NCBI GenBank assembly: GCA_008973525.1
Contig: WACJ01000009.1
Span: 558,001-622,000, forward strand
Length of the DNA stretch: 64,000 bases
Direction of reading: 5' to 3'
Origin: Stenopsyche tienmushanensis
Lineage: Eukaryota > Arthropoda > Insecta > Trichoptera > Stenopsychidae
Positions 10,291-21,328 of this stretch are shown here, piece after piece (within the stretch, counting starts at the first letter, position 1; every line of letters begins with the position of its first letter). The notes beneath the pieces are model-generated. The model saw only the letters and a list, made by a program, of their open reading frames with translations, did no database searches and was not told the DNA's origin. The position numbers were made by a program, and so were the translations under genes.

Positions 10291-12955
10291 GACAGATTGT
10301 TTAGAATACGATTTCTGTTGAATAGATCATTTTTTGGCAGTTTGTAATTTTAAAAAGAGAACTAAGATGTCCGATTCCAAGTGGGTATTCTGATCTCGAA
10401 TTTTGAAAAAATCGTTTTTTTTTGTTGCGTATTTTCAAAGATTAGACATTTTAGAATATATCCTCCAAAGGAATTTTCAAAATTATAAATTAGCTATTTT
10501 AAAAACGCGGTAACTTTGTTCAAATCGATAAACACATTTTTCTGGAAACTAATATTTTCAACGCTGTTGACATAATATCTCAAATTTTAATCAACCGATT
10601 TACTTCAAATTTATTAAGAACTTTTTCTATATTATTATCTATCGCTCTTACCAGATTTATGGTAAAAAACTAACAATTTGTGTGTCTAAACTAGAATACC
10701 CCTATCAAAGGATTATTTTAAAAACAATATGAAGTAATGTAATTCAATACATTTTAAATACCATACTGATTTTTGCCATATTACTAGAATATATTTTTTC
10801 CTCTTTATATTTACATCCTTTACAATAATAACTAAGACATACTTAAAAAATATATTTATTGGATGACTCACTTAAGATCTGTTTGCTTTTTAAATATCCG
10901 TACATACTAATATAACACACATAATCCAAAATTCTACGTACGAAAATTTAATCTCTTTGATTTGTAACAAACAACTTGATACACAAAAAGTTAAAGATAT
11001 CCACAATATGATAAAAAATAAGAGTTAAAACATCATATATCAATCATCTAGTTGAAAGGTTGACTAAATAAACCTTAAACCATCTTGGTGTTTTATGATT
11101 CATGAACTTGAAGCATTAAAATTGTGATTGAACAGAAAAGCTTTGTAAAAGCATAAAGATAAACGTGCTAATAACATGAACACCATAATACTAACTAAAT
11201 GTTTCTTAAAACACTCAATGCTCATATATTGATACTATTAAAAATAGTTGGAGTTACCTGACTAATGTTATTTAAATCTATATCATTGTTCGCATAGTTA
11301 TGATTATGATTAATTTGGTATCGGCATAAGTATTTTATTGATATTAAATAGGATTCAACGCTTGTATATCTATTGTGTAAAATTCAATTGCATAACGTTA
11401 ATGCCTGCAAGGATGTCGTTGCGGAAGAGTCACAACGATGTAATCGTTTGTTCATCTCATATTCCTGACCAATTTAGCTTTATCTGGATATTCCAATAGC
11501 TGGAAGCGAAGTTATTGATATTGCAGAAAAGCCGTTAAATGTTATGATGCTCTTCATGGAAGAAAGGCATAGCAGCTACTTACAATGTGGAAACAATGTC
11601 GACACAAAGGCACAGTTTTCATGTCGATGGAGTCAGTTTAAATTTGGACTCGAATAAAAGTGTGCATTTAAAGGTCAAAGCATTACGTTTTTATTATACA
11701 CAATTTTTGTCGAATTACAGTCGGTCTCGTTGTTAAGGGTTGTACACAAAAGGAACGACATTAAACGTATAATAAGAAATTCCTCTTTTTTTAAAGGGGG
11801 AAAACAGTGCTCAAATTTACAAGATGCTTTTCAAATATCCTGTTTCCCTAAGTAATTGCATTCATGTAGCCTTTCTTAGAAGTCGACGAATTTTAATTCT
11901 TCACTAGAGGAATTCACTCCACCGGCAAATATTAAGCGGAGTGAAATTCATATAAACGGGGCGAGATATTTCATTTGCCAAAAGAGAAAGTGACGTGAAG
12001 AAAAATGTCCAAGTGAGGAGTTGGGCGGTGGGAAGAAGCGCTTTCGTCTAAACGCAGGGTATTTTATTTACTCCTCGTTTTGACACTTTTACCTGAGGAA
12101 GAAACGTAAATACGCTGAGTTGTTTTTGCTGTCATTTTTTTCATTCATACTCTCCATATTTTATATTTTCCCTCACTGCACGATAAATGGGGACTGCCAA
12201 GTGGGGTGTTGGGGATTTTTTGTGTTTCACTCGTTTGACTATATAAAGCGCCCCTCATAATTATGCAGTTTTGATGTTATAATTCACAGCAAGAAGTTTC
12301 TTAATAACACCCCAAATTGACCATTACTTGAAGGGAGCGATATATTTTTTTTATTAATTGTACCCTAGATTTCAATCTCCTCTGTATGAACCCTCCAACT
12401 TAACCTCTTTATTGAATATGTGTCAGAATAAATTGGCCTGAAAATGAATGAAGTCAAGCAGTGATAAGAAAATAACGCACTCCCTTCAATACGTATAAAC
12501 AGAAAAAAATACATAATTTTATTGTAATAAAATGTCTTAATTTAGCTTAAGTTTCAATAAAAACAACAAAATTTGCATGGGGTAACTAAATGAAAACATT
12601 ATATTAATTACGAATTTTGTGGGTTGATATTTTGAAGTGATTTTTTGTTCAAATAAAATGATGATTGATGAAAAAGGACTTATTTATTTTTAATTCAGGA
12701 AATGTTTGAATTAGTATGATGATATGCAAAGAAGTAATCTTATCTTCATTGCAAAGTCTTTACCATCAGATTACCATTTTTTACCATATTAATCCATGAT
12801 TTGCTTGATTTCTATTGGAATTAGTTTTTATAGATACATTTTAATATCCCATATTGTAAATAAGCAGTTGAACTCGGTTATAACGAGCACAGATGGTCTT
12901 TTTGTGATGGTCATATATGGTCTTTTTGTTCATGTTCAACTTAAGCATGTTTGTT
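10291..12955. other. No gene seen; one minus-strand splice-like site
   Basis: AT-rich sequence with no ORF above background. On the minus strand at 12092/12093 a pyrimidine tract and acceptor run straight into a donor (TTTCTTCCTCAG then GTAAAA). This is a weak recursive-splice candidate and is more likely chance. Confidence 0.3.
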
Positions 12956-13030
12956 ACAATATCATCATCACCATAGTGCAGCCACAAACAGTCCACTGCA
13001 GAACTATGGGCCTCTTCAATATCTATTCAC
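12956..13030 (+). repeat. Fragment of a CAT-repeat/CCACTGC insect repeat
   Basis: CATCATCACCATAGTGCAG followed by CCACAAACAGTCCACTGCAG and ATGGGCCTCTT resembles a sequence often seen in arthropod repeat families, probably LINE 3' regions. Assignment is from memory of the motif only. A short plus-strand ORF runs through it by chance. Confidence 0.35.
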
Positions 13031-15629
13031 AGGAAGGGGTTACATCCTCTCGTCTGTATTCTACATTCACCTCCTCATTCGTTTGATATTGAAGGTAGCA
13101 TTACCATAGAGTTTTATTTCGAACGATCAACGGGTATCCTGAATGAACGTATTAACGAACGTTTTCGCGAACGTCTCGATAGGGAGTGTTGGAGGTTTGT
13201 AAAGACTGAGTAGTTTTCTTAGGGAGACAGTGGAAAACTACTCTAGATGACCTTTTTGACTCTACTGGAAAGGGAGTGCAAAGAGTCCAGTTCCCCCTTT
13301 CCTCGCTAGGGCGTTGCCGGGATAAGGTGAAGACATACGTTACCTTAGTGTCATGTACGTCATCCTACAACTTACCCGAGCGAATTCGAGACTGGGTGGC
13401 TTCCTGTTTTAGGTTGACCCTCTCAGTTCGGCGATTCCAAAACGATATAGAAGTCAACGGAAGACAATGATGTTTTCGTTACAAAGTGAAGTTCTTCATA
13501 AGCATCTCCTCGAGGCCATCTATTTGCAAAAAAAAAGTTAGTCAAATTGTAGTTAGCCAGGGACAATTATGTATCATCTAAGTATTCGAACTTCGGTATT
13601 TAGTGCCGATCAGACACAATCAAATCATATTTAATTGGTCAGACTGGGAGCAAACTGGAAAAAATAGATATAGCTGAAACATATAGGTGAATGTCAGGTA
13701 TCAAGTAATATCAACTAGTTAGGCCCATATCAATGAGATCAAATGGTTCCAAAGTCAAGATTGTAGTATGGGAATAGTCAAAACAGGCCATTGGCGGTCG
13801 GACCGCGAGCCTAGTTGTTGTTACAATATAAAAAACATATATTTTTTTGAATTTCAACTCATTATTTCTAATAGATATTGCTCGCTATATCCGTGAACTT
13901 ATTGTAAATGTGCTTATTCTGAATTAATTTCTATGTCATTATGCATTTTTATATGTCTTACGTTTCCATATCTTCAATGCATATTGAAGCATTGATGCCA
14001 CACATATATTTAAGGGAAGTTGTTTAATATGTTTATAGTCTAAACAATGATATCATTGTTTAGGCTCTTACCCTAGTAAAGTTATTAGGGCAAATATTTT
14101 TCCACGATAACAGACAAGATTAAATTATGAAAATGGGGTGAAAATCTGCCAAAAATCTCAAGGTCTTTGTTTTTGTTTCGGACCAGGTACTCGAAAGAAA
14201 TAAAAGTGATTCATTGTTTGTTATATTTCTGCCTAAGCCTAGGACTTTATCACGGATCCTAAATCTCCATCAGGAAAACTTTAAGCGGGGCCGTGGAAAC
14301 AAAAACATGTGAAGTCGGGCGGGACAAAAAAGAGGAAAAAAATCCCCAACACTTAATATTGATTGTGACAATGCAATATTTTCTTCTTACGTCTCATATG
14401 GCTCGGATGAGGTCTGTCCCGTTTTTTCTCGCATTCAAAGCGCTTTTCGCCACCACTTCCACTCGAAATAGCACCTGTCTGTCACAAGTCCAAGAGTGGA
14501 CAAAAGGAAATTGAGTTTTTGTTTCATAAGCGCCGGATATTGCTCAGGTGTGTCGGACACTTCTATCTCCCTCACACTATCGGGTGGCGATCCGAGGGTG
14601 GGGAAAGAGACAGCCGATTACACCCTATGTTTATTTGACGTCCTTAAAGAAAGAAATATTATATACACAAATTACACTAGCCAAATAATGTCACGCTCCG
14701 GGCTCGACTGTAAAGAGGATAGACGTGGTCTATCACAAAGGTCATAAGGAAAAACTTTTCAATTGAATTTAAATTGGATGAATAAAACCTCAACAACAAC
14801 GCCAAAGCGATTTATTCTGTATTACGTTGAATGTGACCGGTTTTTTAACGTGCTGCATGCGGACGAATGCGGTCATATTTTTACGTATGAATGTACTATT
14901 TAATAAATTATGATTCCGGCATTGTGGAAGTTTAACACATTTTTTATTCTCGCATAAATGCGAATTAATGTTCTCGACATGTGCGTGCTCTTCGTGAACA
15001 ACGTTATGATTGATCGCCAAAATCAAAAAGTGTGCCCTAAATATTATATGGATTTTTTGATTCGCCCATATTTACAAAACCCGATTTGGGCGATTTCCAA
15101 AACATAATACTAGCCATTAAAAAAAGTTATGAAGCAAAAATTATGGACGCGAATATTTTGAAAATCGTAGTAGATAATATAATATATAATAAATGGCACG
15201 AAAATGTTAAATATTCCTATTTAAATCTGCATATAAGGTGTTTTGCACATGGATTGTCACATTTTTTTTTTGATTAGGGATTTTTTGATACGTTTCTCAC
15301 ATATGCCATATATCTTAAGTGTTAGGGTTGTCGAAATGAATTTTTTTGTATGAAAATGTCATTTGATCACACGGTCTGCTTAATCTGATCTGACCTGATT
15401 TCTTTGATCATTAAGTGTATGTGGTTATTCAAATTACAAATCAGATTTCGATACCTGAGATTTTGGGCATAATCCTATGCATGAAACATTAACAATGTTC
15501 TAAACTCTAAAAAAATTGTCCATTCATTACTAAAAAGGACATCAGTTTGCAGTATGATTCTATAAAAAGGGGACAGATTATTAGCGGTGATACTTAGAGA
15601 TTCGAAAAAAACATTGTGAGAAAAAATCT
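13031..15629. other. Unassigned region with ORF-bearing patches
   Basis: A GC-richer patch at 13140-13480 has a 64-codon plus-strand ORF (13276-13470). A second patch at 14290-14750 has two plus-strand ORFs (14293-14514 and 14496-14747). None is recognised. The remainder is AT-rich. Confidence 0.3.
14040..14063. repeat. 24-bp perfect palindrome
   Basis: CTAAACAATGAT is followed immediately by its reverse complement ATCATTGTTTAG with no spacer. It could be a dimeric transcription-factor site, the remnant of a small transposon pair of ends, or chance. Confidence 0.9.
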
Positions 15630-15945
15630 GACCTTCTGCAAACAAATCTTAAGTGCCGAAGCCACTGGGTTAAATTGGAAGATCATGGTCATGCTCAATG
15701 TAGCATCAATTGTTAGACTTATCCGAATCCACTGTCTTCTTTGAGTGGAACATTTGGTATAGATAGTTCATCGAACTGTCTTAGATTTAGGTCTGAGTGA
15801 TAGTAGACTCGTTGAAAGACCTCATCTATGCTGGGACGATCAGATCAACAGATGCTAAGCGCCTACACTACGACAATTGAATGAAGGAAGTTCAAGACAG
15901 AATCGCGGTCGATGATCTCTTATAGGACTATGTGAACCACAACAT
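15630..15945 (+). pseudogene. C-terminal LINE remnant
   Basis: Plus-strand reading gives RLVERPHLCWDDQINR, then a stop, then fragments resembling the final segment of many non-LTR ORF2 proteins (typically GRP.LRW.DQV followed by NW...AQDR..WR). The nucleotide stretch encoding a match to AQDR..W (AAGTTCAAGACAGAATCGCG) is shifted in frame. No reverse-transcriptase core remains. It ends immediately before the Tigger-like element at 15951. Confidence 0.5.
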
Positions 15946-15950
15946 CTATA

Positions 15951-16544
15951 CAGGTAGTTCTCGACTTACGACTATTCGCACTTATGACAAAAAAAGCGTT
16001 TTTTTAAATTACATTTAGGCAAGAGGTCACTTCATCGTACATGTATGGAATATGGAAAAAGCTAACCAAACATTTTGAAAATATGACTCATTCGTAATTT
16101 GAAAAAGAAAATGAAATTGAACACACTACAAATCTCATTGTAAAACTTTTCCAGAAACTTGATGTTAATATTGATCATGAAGACATAAACCAACTTATAG
16201 AAAATGATTTGGAAGATCTTCCAAATGAAGAATTATTATGCATCGAAAATCAAGGGTTGAAAGAAGAGACTAAAAAAGAAATGGTATTGGAATCCCAATA
16301 ATTATATTATATATATATAATGTAATATATTGACAGAATGATCTAAGGGAAAAAAAAGTTTGGCGAAGTTTTTGAATGAACGCTTAATTTCTTCTACTAC
16401 AAAGTAAAGTTGAATATGTTTTTTAAAAAGACTACTACTGCATCTTCTTCTACTACTGATGATGAGCCAATGGAGTAAATATTTTATATTAATAAATAAA
16501 TACAAATTAACAATAAAAATCGGTTGAAAGTCGAGGACATCCAG
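15951..16544 (+). mobile_element. Tigger-like element, family C, internally deleted
   Basis: The left end CAGGTAGTTCTCGACTTACG (15951, preceded by TA) is mirrored at the right end, whose reverse complement is CTGGATGTCCTCGACTTTC (ending about 16544). Between them the plus strand keeps only the acidic C-terminal tail of a Tigger transposase: VNIDHEDINQLIENDLEDLP followed by NEELLCIENQGLKEE. Then comes a serine/threonine-rich FFKKTTTASSSTTDDEPME near 16417-16476, typical of the protein's end. The DNA-binding and catalytic domains are deleted, so the copy is non-autonomous. It abuts the TTAA element starting at 16563. Confidence 0.8.
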
Positions 16545-16697
16545 ATTTGATAGCTGTTTTAAGGCGTCTTCTCACTTTACAAATTAAAAAAAATCGATTT
16601 TTATTTTATTTTAAATATTTAAAGTAAATATCTTCAAAAATGTTATATCAAAATTTCATAAAGATCGGACGAGTCTAACTATATTTTTGGGCGACCG

Positions 16698-16710
16698 TTA
16701 GGTGACTACC
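16698..16710. repeat. Left 13-bp target-site duplication of the R1-clade element
   Basis: TTAGGTGACTACC, identical to 21802-21814. It lies directly against the T run that marks the retrotransposon 3' end. Confidence 0.95.
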
Positions 16711-16736
16711 TTTTTTTTTTTTTTTTTTTTTTTTTT

Positions 16737-16991
16737 CGCGCTACTATGATATGTATTTGGTACACCATATGAAATTTTGTACCTAAAATACAATTCAAAA
16801 GTAGATAAATAGCAAACTAAAAAATTCAAATATTATTTTGAAAATATGCCCGAAGTAACATTAAAGCATCGAATGTTTCGTCATTTAGTCTGGATCTTTC
16901 TTTTCTTTTTTCTTCCACTGCCACCCGGCTACAAGTGAAGCAATGCCAGGGTGGCAGCAATGTGTCCCTCTCGGGTCCTCTATGTTGTCAT
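16737..16991 (-). other. 3' UTR of the R1-clade element
   Basis: This lies between the ORF2 stop and the poly(A) tail. Its last 45 bp or so (16737-16783 on the plus strand, containing GATATGTATTTGGTACACC) recur at 10031-10079 and 32771-32812. That makes it the part of the element most likely to be recognised during reverse transcription, which is inference. Confidence 0.8.
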
Positions 16992-19900
16992 CTACGATGG
17001 TTCAGATGGGGGGCGAAGGCGACGTCTCTCGCGCTCCGCTTCTTCCTTGGCCCGGATTACAGCCGTTGCGTATCTGCACCACGCATTCCATGTCTCCGCG
17101 CTAGTCAGCATCGAGGGTATCATGATGTCGGGGGAGAGCGTATTCAAACCAAGCTTCCCCTTTAGGTTTTCCCTCTCTGCGTCGAACGCTGGACAGACGA
17201 ATGTCGTATGTGCAGCATCATCCGTTTCTGCATTGCAGTGGTGGCATCCCGGTCCGGTTTCCTTTCCAATTCTATGGAGATAGCCACCGAAGCAACCGTG
17301 CCCGGTGAGCACCTGGGTTAGGTGGTAGCACAGTTGCCCGTGCTTTCTGTCCACCCAGGGCTTCAGGGTCGGCAGGATTCGGTGGGTCCACCGGCCTTTG
17401 ATGGAGTTTTGCCAGCGAGTCTGCCATGCCTCCATGGTGAGCTCCTTGGCTCTCTTCTTGTCTTCACCGAACCGTGTGGTCTTCCTCTCCTTGGCGAGAA
17501 GATCTATCGGCGGTACCGCGGTCAGCGCCAGGACTGCGTCCTCTGACACCGTGCGGTACGCCGCCGCAACCCTGATCGCGCTCCTCCTCTGGACCCTGGC
17601 CAAGTTGAGCCTGGCCCGCTCTATGTGCAGTGCATCGGCCCATATCGGCGCGCCGTACAACAGCACCGAATGCACTACCTCATTATAAAGCTTCCTCCGG
17701 TTGGTCTTCGGGCCACCGATGTTAGGCATCAACCTGGCCAGGCCCTCTGCAATTCCGGCCGCCCTTGCTGCCGCTTTCTCCGTGTGTGCCACAAAGCTGA
17801 GCTTGTCGTCTATCTCCACCCCGAGGTATCGTATCGATCTTGAGAATTTAATCGTCGAGTTTCCGATCCTCAGGTTGGGAGGTGCAAGCTTTCTGCGCCT
17901 CGTGAAGAAGAGGGCTTCCGTTTTCTGTACGGCGAGTTTTAGCCCTGCCTCCGTTAGCCAGTTCTCCGCCTTCTTCAGGGTGTTCTCGCAGATTATTTGC
18001 AGAAGCTCCGTGGTCTTGGCCGTGGCTAGTATGGCTATGTCGTCAGCAAAGGCGACCATCTTTGCCCCTGACATTAGTGTAACTTTTAGCAGGCCGTCAT
18101 ACATGACGTTCCACAGTGTAGGTCCGAGTATGGACCCCTGTGGAACGCCGGCAGTTACCGGTCTTTCCTTTTGGCCTCCTTCGGCGTCTGTGTACACCAG
18201 TATCCTGTCGTGCAGATAGCTCTCCACCATTTTTAGAAGATATGGCGGGGCGTCAATTTCCTTCAGCGCTCTGATGACGAGATGCCATCTGGCCGAGTTG
18301 AAGGCATTCTTGACGTCGAGGGCTATCAGCACGACGTGTGCGCTGGCTTTCAAGCTTCCCCTCCATGCCGTTCTCACCGTGTCGATGACTTGGGAGATGG
18401 CGTCGATCGTGGAGCGGCCCGCACGGAAGCCGTACTGCTGTGGGGATAGTCCTGGTTCGATGTACTGCTGGAGTCGCTGGAGGATCATTCTCTCCAGCAG
18501 TTTTCCCATCCCGTCCAGCATGCACAGCGGTCTGTACGCCGACGGTCCTGGGGTTGCTTTCCCCTTAGGGATGAGGACCAGCTTCTGTCTCTTCCATGGC
18601 GCTGGGAAGACCCCCTCCGCTAGGCAGGTATTAAGTACTGTCAGCAGGAGGTTCGGGTCGAACCCGGCAACCAGCCTGATGACTATGTTCGGTACTCCGT
18701 CCAATCCGGGTGCCTTTCCGGGCGTCAGACGCCTTACGGCCGTGACAAGTTCTCCTGCGGTAAAAGGGGGACCCTTCTCGTCTTCTGTGACCAGAGTATT
18801 CTCCATGTCCACTAGTGTCGGGTTCGGGAAGAGTGTGGCAATCACTGATTCCAGATTCCCAGAGTTGTTCAGGTATGAATCCGTGTTCACCGCCTGCAGT
18901 TTCCGTCTGACAATCTTGTAAGGGTTTCCCCATGGGTCGTTATTTACAGAGTCGCACAGTTCATCCCAGCACTTCGCTTTGTAATATTTGATTGCGTAGC
19001 GCAGTGTTTTCCTCGCTGACCTAAAAACAAGTCTCAGGTCTTCGCGGGATGGATGACGCTGTGATCTCCTTTGGGCTACCAGGCATTCCCTTCTAAGCAT
19101 TGCGATGTCGTCATTCCACCAGTAGACCGGTGCTCGCTTCGAGCAGGTCGCGCGTCTCGGCATGGTGGCGTCGCAGGCAAATTTCAGGAGCTTATTGACG
19201 ATGTTTGCGGTTTTTTCCGCTTCCGCTCCACTTATGTTTCCGTCCGCGGCCGCCTCTCTGCTAAGTCCCACGGCATGCTCGAGCGCTTCTGCATCCAGTC
19301 TCCCGGTGGCCCATCCCGTAGTCGGGACTCGGCAGCGTTTTTTTGCGCCGTTGCTTATCCAATATTGTATGTAGAGGTGGTCACTGTGGGAGTATGTGTC
19401 GACCACTTCCCATCCGCCGATCCTTCCTAGTACCGTCTCGCCCACAAAGGTGACGTCGATGGCAGAGGTACTTCCCCTTCGCATAAAGGTATTTGCACCC
19501 GTGTTTATCGCATGCAGACGAAGTTGCGATGCCATGTCGGCAAGAAGGGCGCCCCGTCTGTCCGTTCGGGGGGAGCCCCATTCGGGCGCTTTAGCATTGA
19601 AGTCCCCGCTTACTACGGCGGGTAGCGTGGAGGTTCGTATGCTGTCCGCGAGACGAGAGAGATCTCCCGCGAAGTCAGCGAGCGTTGAGTTCGGGGAAAA
19701 GTAGCAGGAGTAAACCCTCACTCCTCCCGTCTCAATCCACGTCCAGCCGTCGACCGCAGCTCCTTGCGCTCCTGTGATGCGGAGTATGGTCGATGCAACC
19801 CAGATGGCCGCTTTCTCGTCCGCGCTGGAGAAATAACGCGATGGGTTGCTGCCCCGGTATTGTTCAGATATCAAAACCAGGTCCGCTCCCCTCTCTTCCG

Positions 19901-20009
19901 CTACCCTTTCCATAAGGTCTTGGGCTGCCCTGCATCCGTTGAGATTTATTTGTAGAACTACGATGTCCATTTTTTCATTTTTCTCTCTTCTTTTCGGTAC
20001 GCAGGGCAC
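16992..20009 (-). CDS. R1-clade ORF2: endonuclease and reverse transcriptase
   Basis: This 1005-codon intact ORF encodes the protein that nicks target DNA and primes reverse transcription of the element RNA. Residues 14-220 are an apurinic-type endonuclease: LQINLNGCR (19-27), SEQY (48-51), SGDFNAK (134-140), SAIDVTF (182-188) and SHSDH (207-211). The reverse transcriptase spans about 420-740: GKAPGLDG (431-438), QYGFRAGRS (525-533), IALDVKNAFNS (562-572, catalytic D565), GVPQGSILGP (621-630), FADD (654-657) and LGVEIDDKLSF (729-739). A C-terminal CCHC motif uses C922, C925, H934 and C939. No RNase H domain is seen. The true start is probably Met14 (19970), which begins the conserved MDIVVLQINL and overlaps the ORF1 stop by 13 nt. 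All key residues are present. Confidence 0.97.
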   Translation of the reverse strand: MPCVPKRREKNEKMDIVVLQINLNGCRAAQDLMERVAEERGADLVLISEQYRGSNPSRYFSSADEKAAIWVASTILRITGAQGAAVDGWTWIETGGVRVYSCYFSPNSTLADFAGDLSRLADSIRTSTLPAVVSGDFNAKAPEWGSPRTDRRGALLADMASQLRLHAINTGANTFMRRGSTSAIDVTFVGETVLGRIGGWEVVDTYSHSDHLYIQYWISNGAKKRCRVPTTGWATGRLDAEALEHAVGLSREAAADGNISGAEAEKTANIVNKLLKFACDATMPRRATCSKRAPVYWWNDDIAMLRRECLVAQRRSQRHPSREDLRLVFRSARKTLRYAIKYYKAKCWDELCDSVNNDPWGNPYKIVRRKLQAVNTDSYLNNSGNLESVIATLFPNPTLVDMENTLVTEDEKGPPFTAGELVTAVRRLTPGKAPGLDGVPNIVIRLVAGFDPNLLLTVLNTCLAEGVFPAPWKRQKLVLIPKGKATPGPSAYRPLCMLDGMGKLLERMILQRLQQYIEPGLSPQQYGFRAGRSTIDAISQVIDTVRTAWRGSLKASAHVVLIALDVKNAFNSARWHLVIRALKEIDAPPYLLKMVESYLHDRILVYTDAEGGQKERPVTAGVPQGSILGPTLWNVMYDGLLKVTLMSGAKMVAFADDIAILATAKTTELLQIICENTLKKAENWLTEAGLKLAVQKTEALFFTRRRKLAPPNLRIGNSTIKFSRSIRYLGVEIDDKLSFVAHTEKAAARAAGIAEGLARLMPNIGGPKTNRRKLYNEVVHSVLLYGAPIWADALHIERARLNLARVQRRSAIRVAAAYRTVSEDAVLALTAVPPIDLLAKERKTTRFGEDKKRAKELTMEAWQTRWQNSIKGRWTHRILPTLKPWVDRKHGQLCYHLTQVLTGHGCFGGYLHRIGKETGPGCHHCNAETDDAAHTTFVCPAFDAERENLKGKLGLNTLSPDIMIPSMLTSAETWNAWCRYATAVIRAKEEAERERRRLRPPSEPS

Positions 20010-21328
20010 TCCCTAGTTCCCATGAGGTGCTTTGGGTCTCCCTTTCCATTGCACGTGTAGCAACAGGGCTCCTTGTCGCACGCGGCTGCCATGTGCCCAG
20101 TCTCACCGCATCTGAGGCAAGACGCAGAGCGGTCTGGTGATTTGCATTGTTTCGCTATGTGGCCAACTCCCAGGCATCGGAAACATTTGGAGACGCTGGT
20201 TTTCCTACGCACTCGGCAGTAGGTCCAGCCGATCCTCAGCTTGCCCGATTCCAGGAGTTTGATCCCTGCTCTGATGGGCACCGTGACTATTGCCAGTTGA
20301 GTGCCCTGTGTTCCTGCTTTCAGGTACTTGACCTCGCTCTCTTGTTCTGTTCCGAGGTCGCAGGCAGTGCGTAAGGCCTCAATGACCTCACTCTCGTCAA
20401 CTCCCTCCTCAATATCAAGAATTGTAAGTGTCTCGACCTGGACGAGCTGCTTAACCTTGGTCTCGGGTCCCAAGGCGTCTGCTATTGCCCCGACGAGTTT
20501 GGCTGGATCTTCCTTGGAATCTTTTCCAAGCTCAATGATTGCGTCTCCTTTCCGTGTTCTCCTCACGGACGCAATCTTGTATCCCAGCTCATCAGGCTTG
20601 ATCGTTTTGCGGAGGATTTTTAGGGTGTCGGCATATGTGTTTCCACCTTCATTCTCCTGCAGGCTTATGACGATGGCGTCCTTTCGGATCCGGGGTTTGA
20701 GCGATCTGCGCTTTTCATTCTGTTTGTCTCCCTCGCCCCTCCGTCTCCTCTTTTTGCCTACTACCCTCCATTCGGTAGGAGCTGTAGTTGGGCGTTCAGT
20801 GGGTTGCAGTGGTGTCTTCGTTCTGCTTTGTTGTGATTGCTGTTGCTGCTGTTGGTGAGGGGGGGGCTTCCTTGAGTTTCCCCCCTGTTGTTGTTGGGCC
20901 GCAATCCTGTCGCACTCTTTTCTGAGAAGATTGGCCATTGTCCTCTCTGCGTACGTCAAGATGTTAGCTGCTGCAGTGTTAGTTCCCGTTGTTTTCTTGT
21001 TGGTTTTCTTCGCAGTCTCCTTAGGCGCTGCGCTGCTGACATGTGCATCCGCAGTCTGAGTGCTCTTGTTGGAGCACTCTGGCCGCGAACCATCTTCCAC
21101 ACTCCTGCGATTTCCCGCACTGTTCTGTCTTATCCACGCGAAGATGTCATCCGCAAGGGACTGAGCGTTTAGGACTTTTTCCCTCAGCTTCTTGTTAGTG
21201 TTGCTGTGGATGAAGCTCTCAAGTTCCTTCAATAATTTCTCCATTTCAGTCATTTTTCTATTGATGAAGTCCATAGTGTAGAACGAAGAATGCCAATCAA
21301 TGTTGCTCTTGCGATGAGCTATTTCCAA
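19958..21328 (-). CDS. R1-clade ORF1: RNA-binding Gag-like protein
   Basis: This 456-codon intact ORF encodes the nucleic-acid-binding partner of ORF2, which packages element RNA into a ribonucleoprotein. It has an N-terminal region with a short likely coiled coil (KMTEMEKLLKELESF, 25-39). A Gln-rich low-complexity stretch follows (145-168), then a basic patch GKKRRRRGEG (191-200). A central fold at about 215-375 is typical of R1-type ORF1 proteins. Three zinc knuckles end the protein: C382-C385-H390-C395, C404-C407-H412-C417 and a longer-spaced C423-C426-H434-C441. The stop codon lies within the ATGGACATCGTAG overlap with ORF2. The start at 21328 is the first Met of the open frame. Residues 1-20 might instead precede a later start at Met19 or Met26. 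Confidence 0.95.
   Translation of the reverse strand: MEIAHRKSNIDWHSSFYTMDFINRKMTEMEKLLKELESFIHSNTNKKLREKVLNAQSLADDIFAWIRQNSAGNRRSVEDGSRPECSNKSTQTADAHVSSAAPKETAKKTNKKTTGTNTAAANILTYAERTMANLLRKECDRIAAQQQQGGNSRKPPPHQQQQQQSQQSRTKTPLQPTERPTTAPTEWRVVGKKRRRRGEGDKQNEKRRSLKPRIRKDAIVISLQENEGGNTYADTLKILRKTIKPDELGYKIASVRRTRKGDAIIELGKDSKEDPAKLVGAIADALGPETKVKQLVQVETLTILDIEEGVDESEVIEALRTACDLGTEQESEVKYLKAGTQGTQLAIVTVPIRAGIKLLESGKLRIGWTYCRVRRKTSVSKCFRCLGVGHIAKQCKSPDRSASCLRCGETGHMAAACDKEPCCYTCNGKGDPKHLMGTRECPAYRKEERKMKKWTS

Noticed and set aside
16302..16330. AT microsatellite as an origin or regulatory element
   Set aside because: This is a simple AT run of a kind found repeatedly in this AT-rich window, lying inside the Tigger-like copy.
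17398..18921. Plus-strand ORFs of 70-215 codons across 16935-21172
   Set aside because: They are antisense shadows of the GC-rich retrotransposon ORFs; only the minus-strand frames contain recognisable domains.
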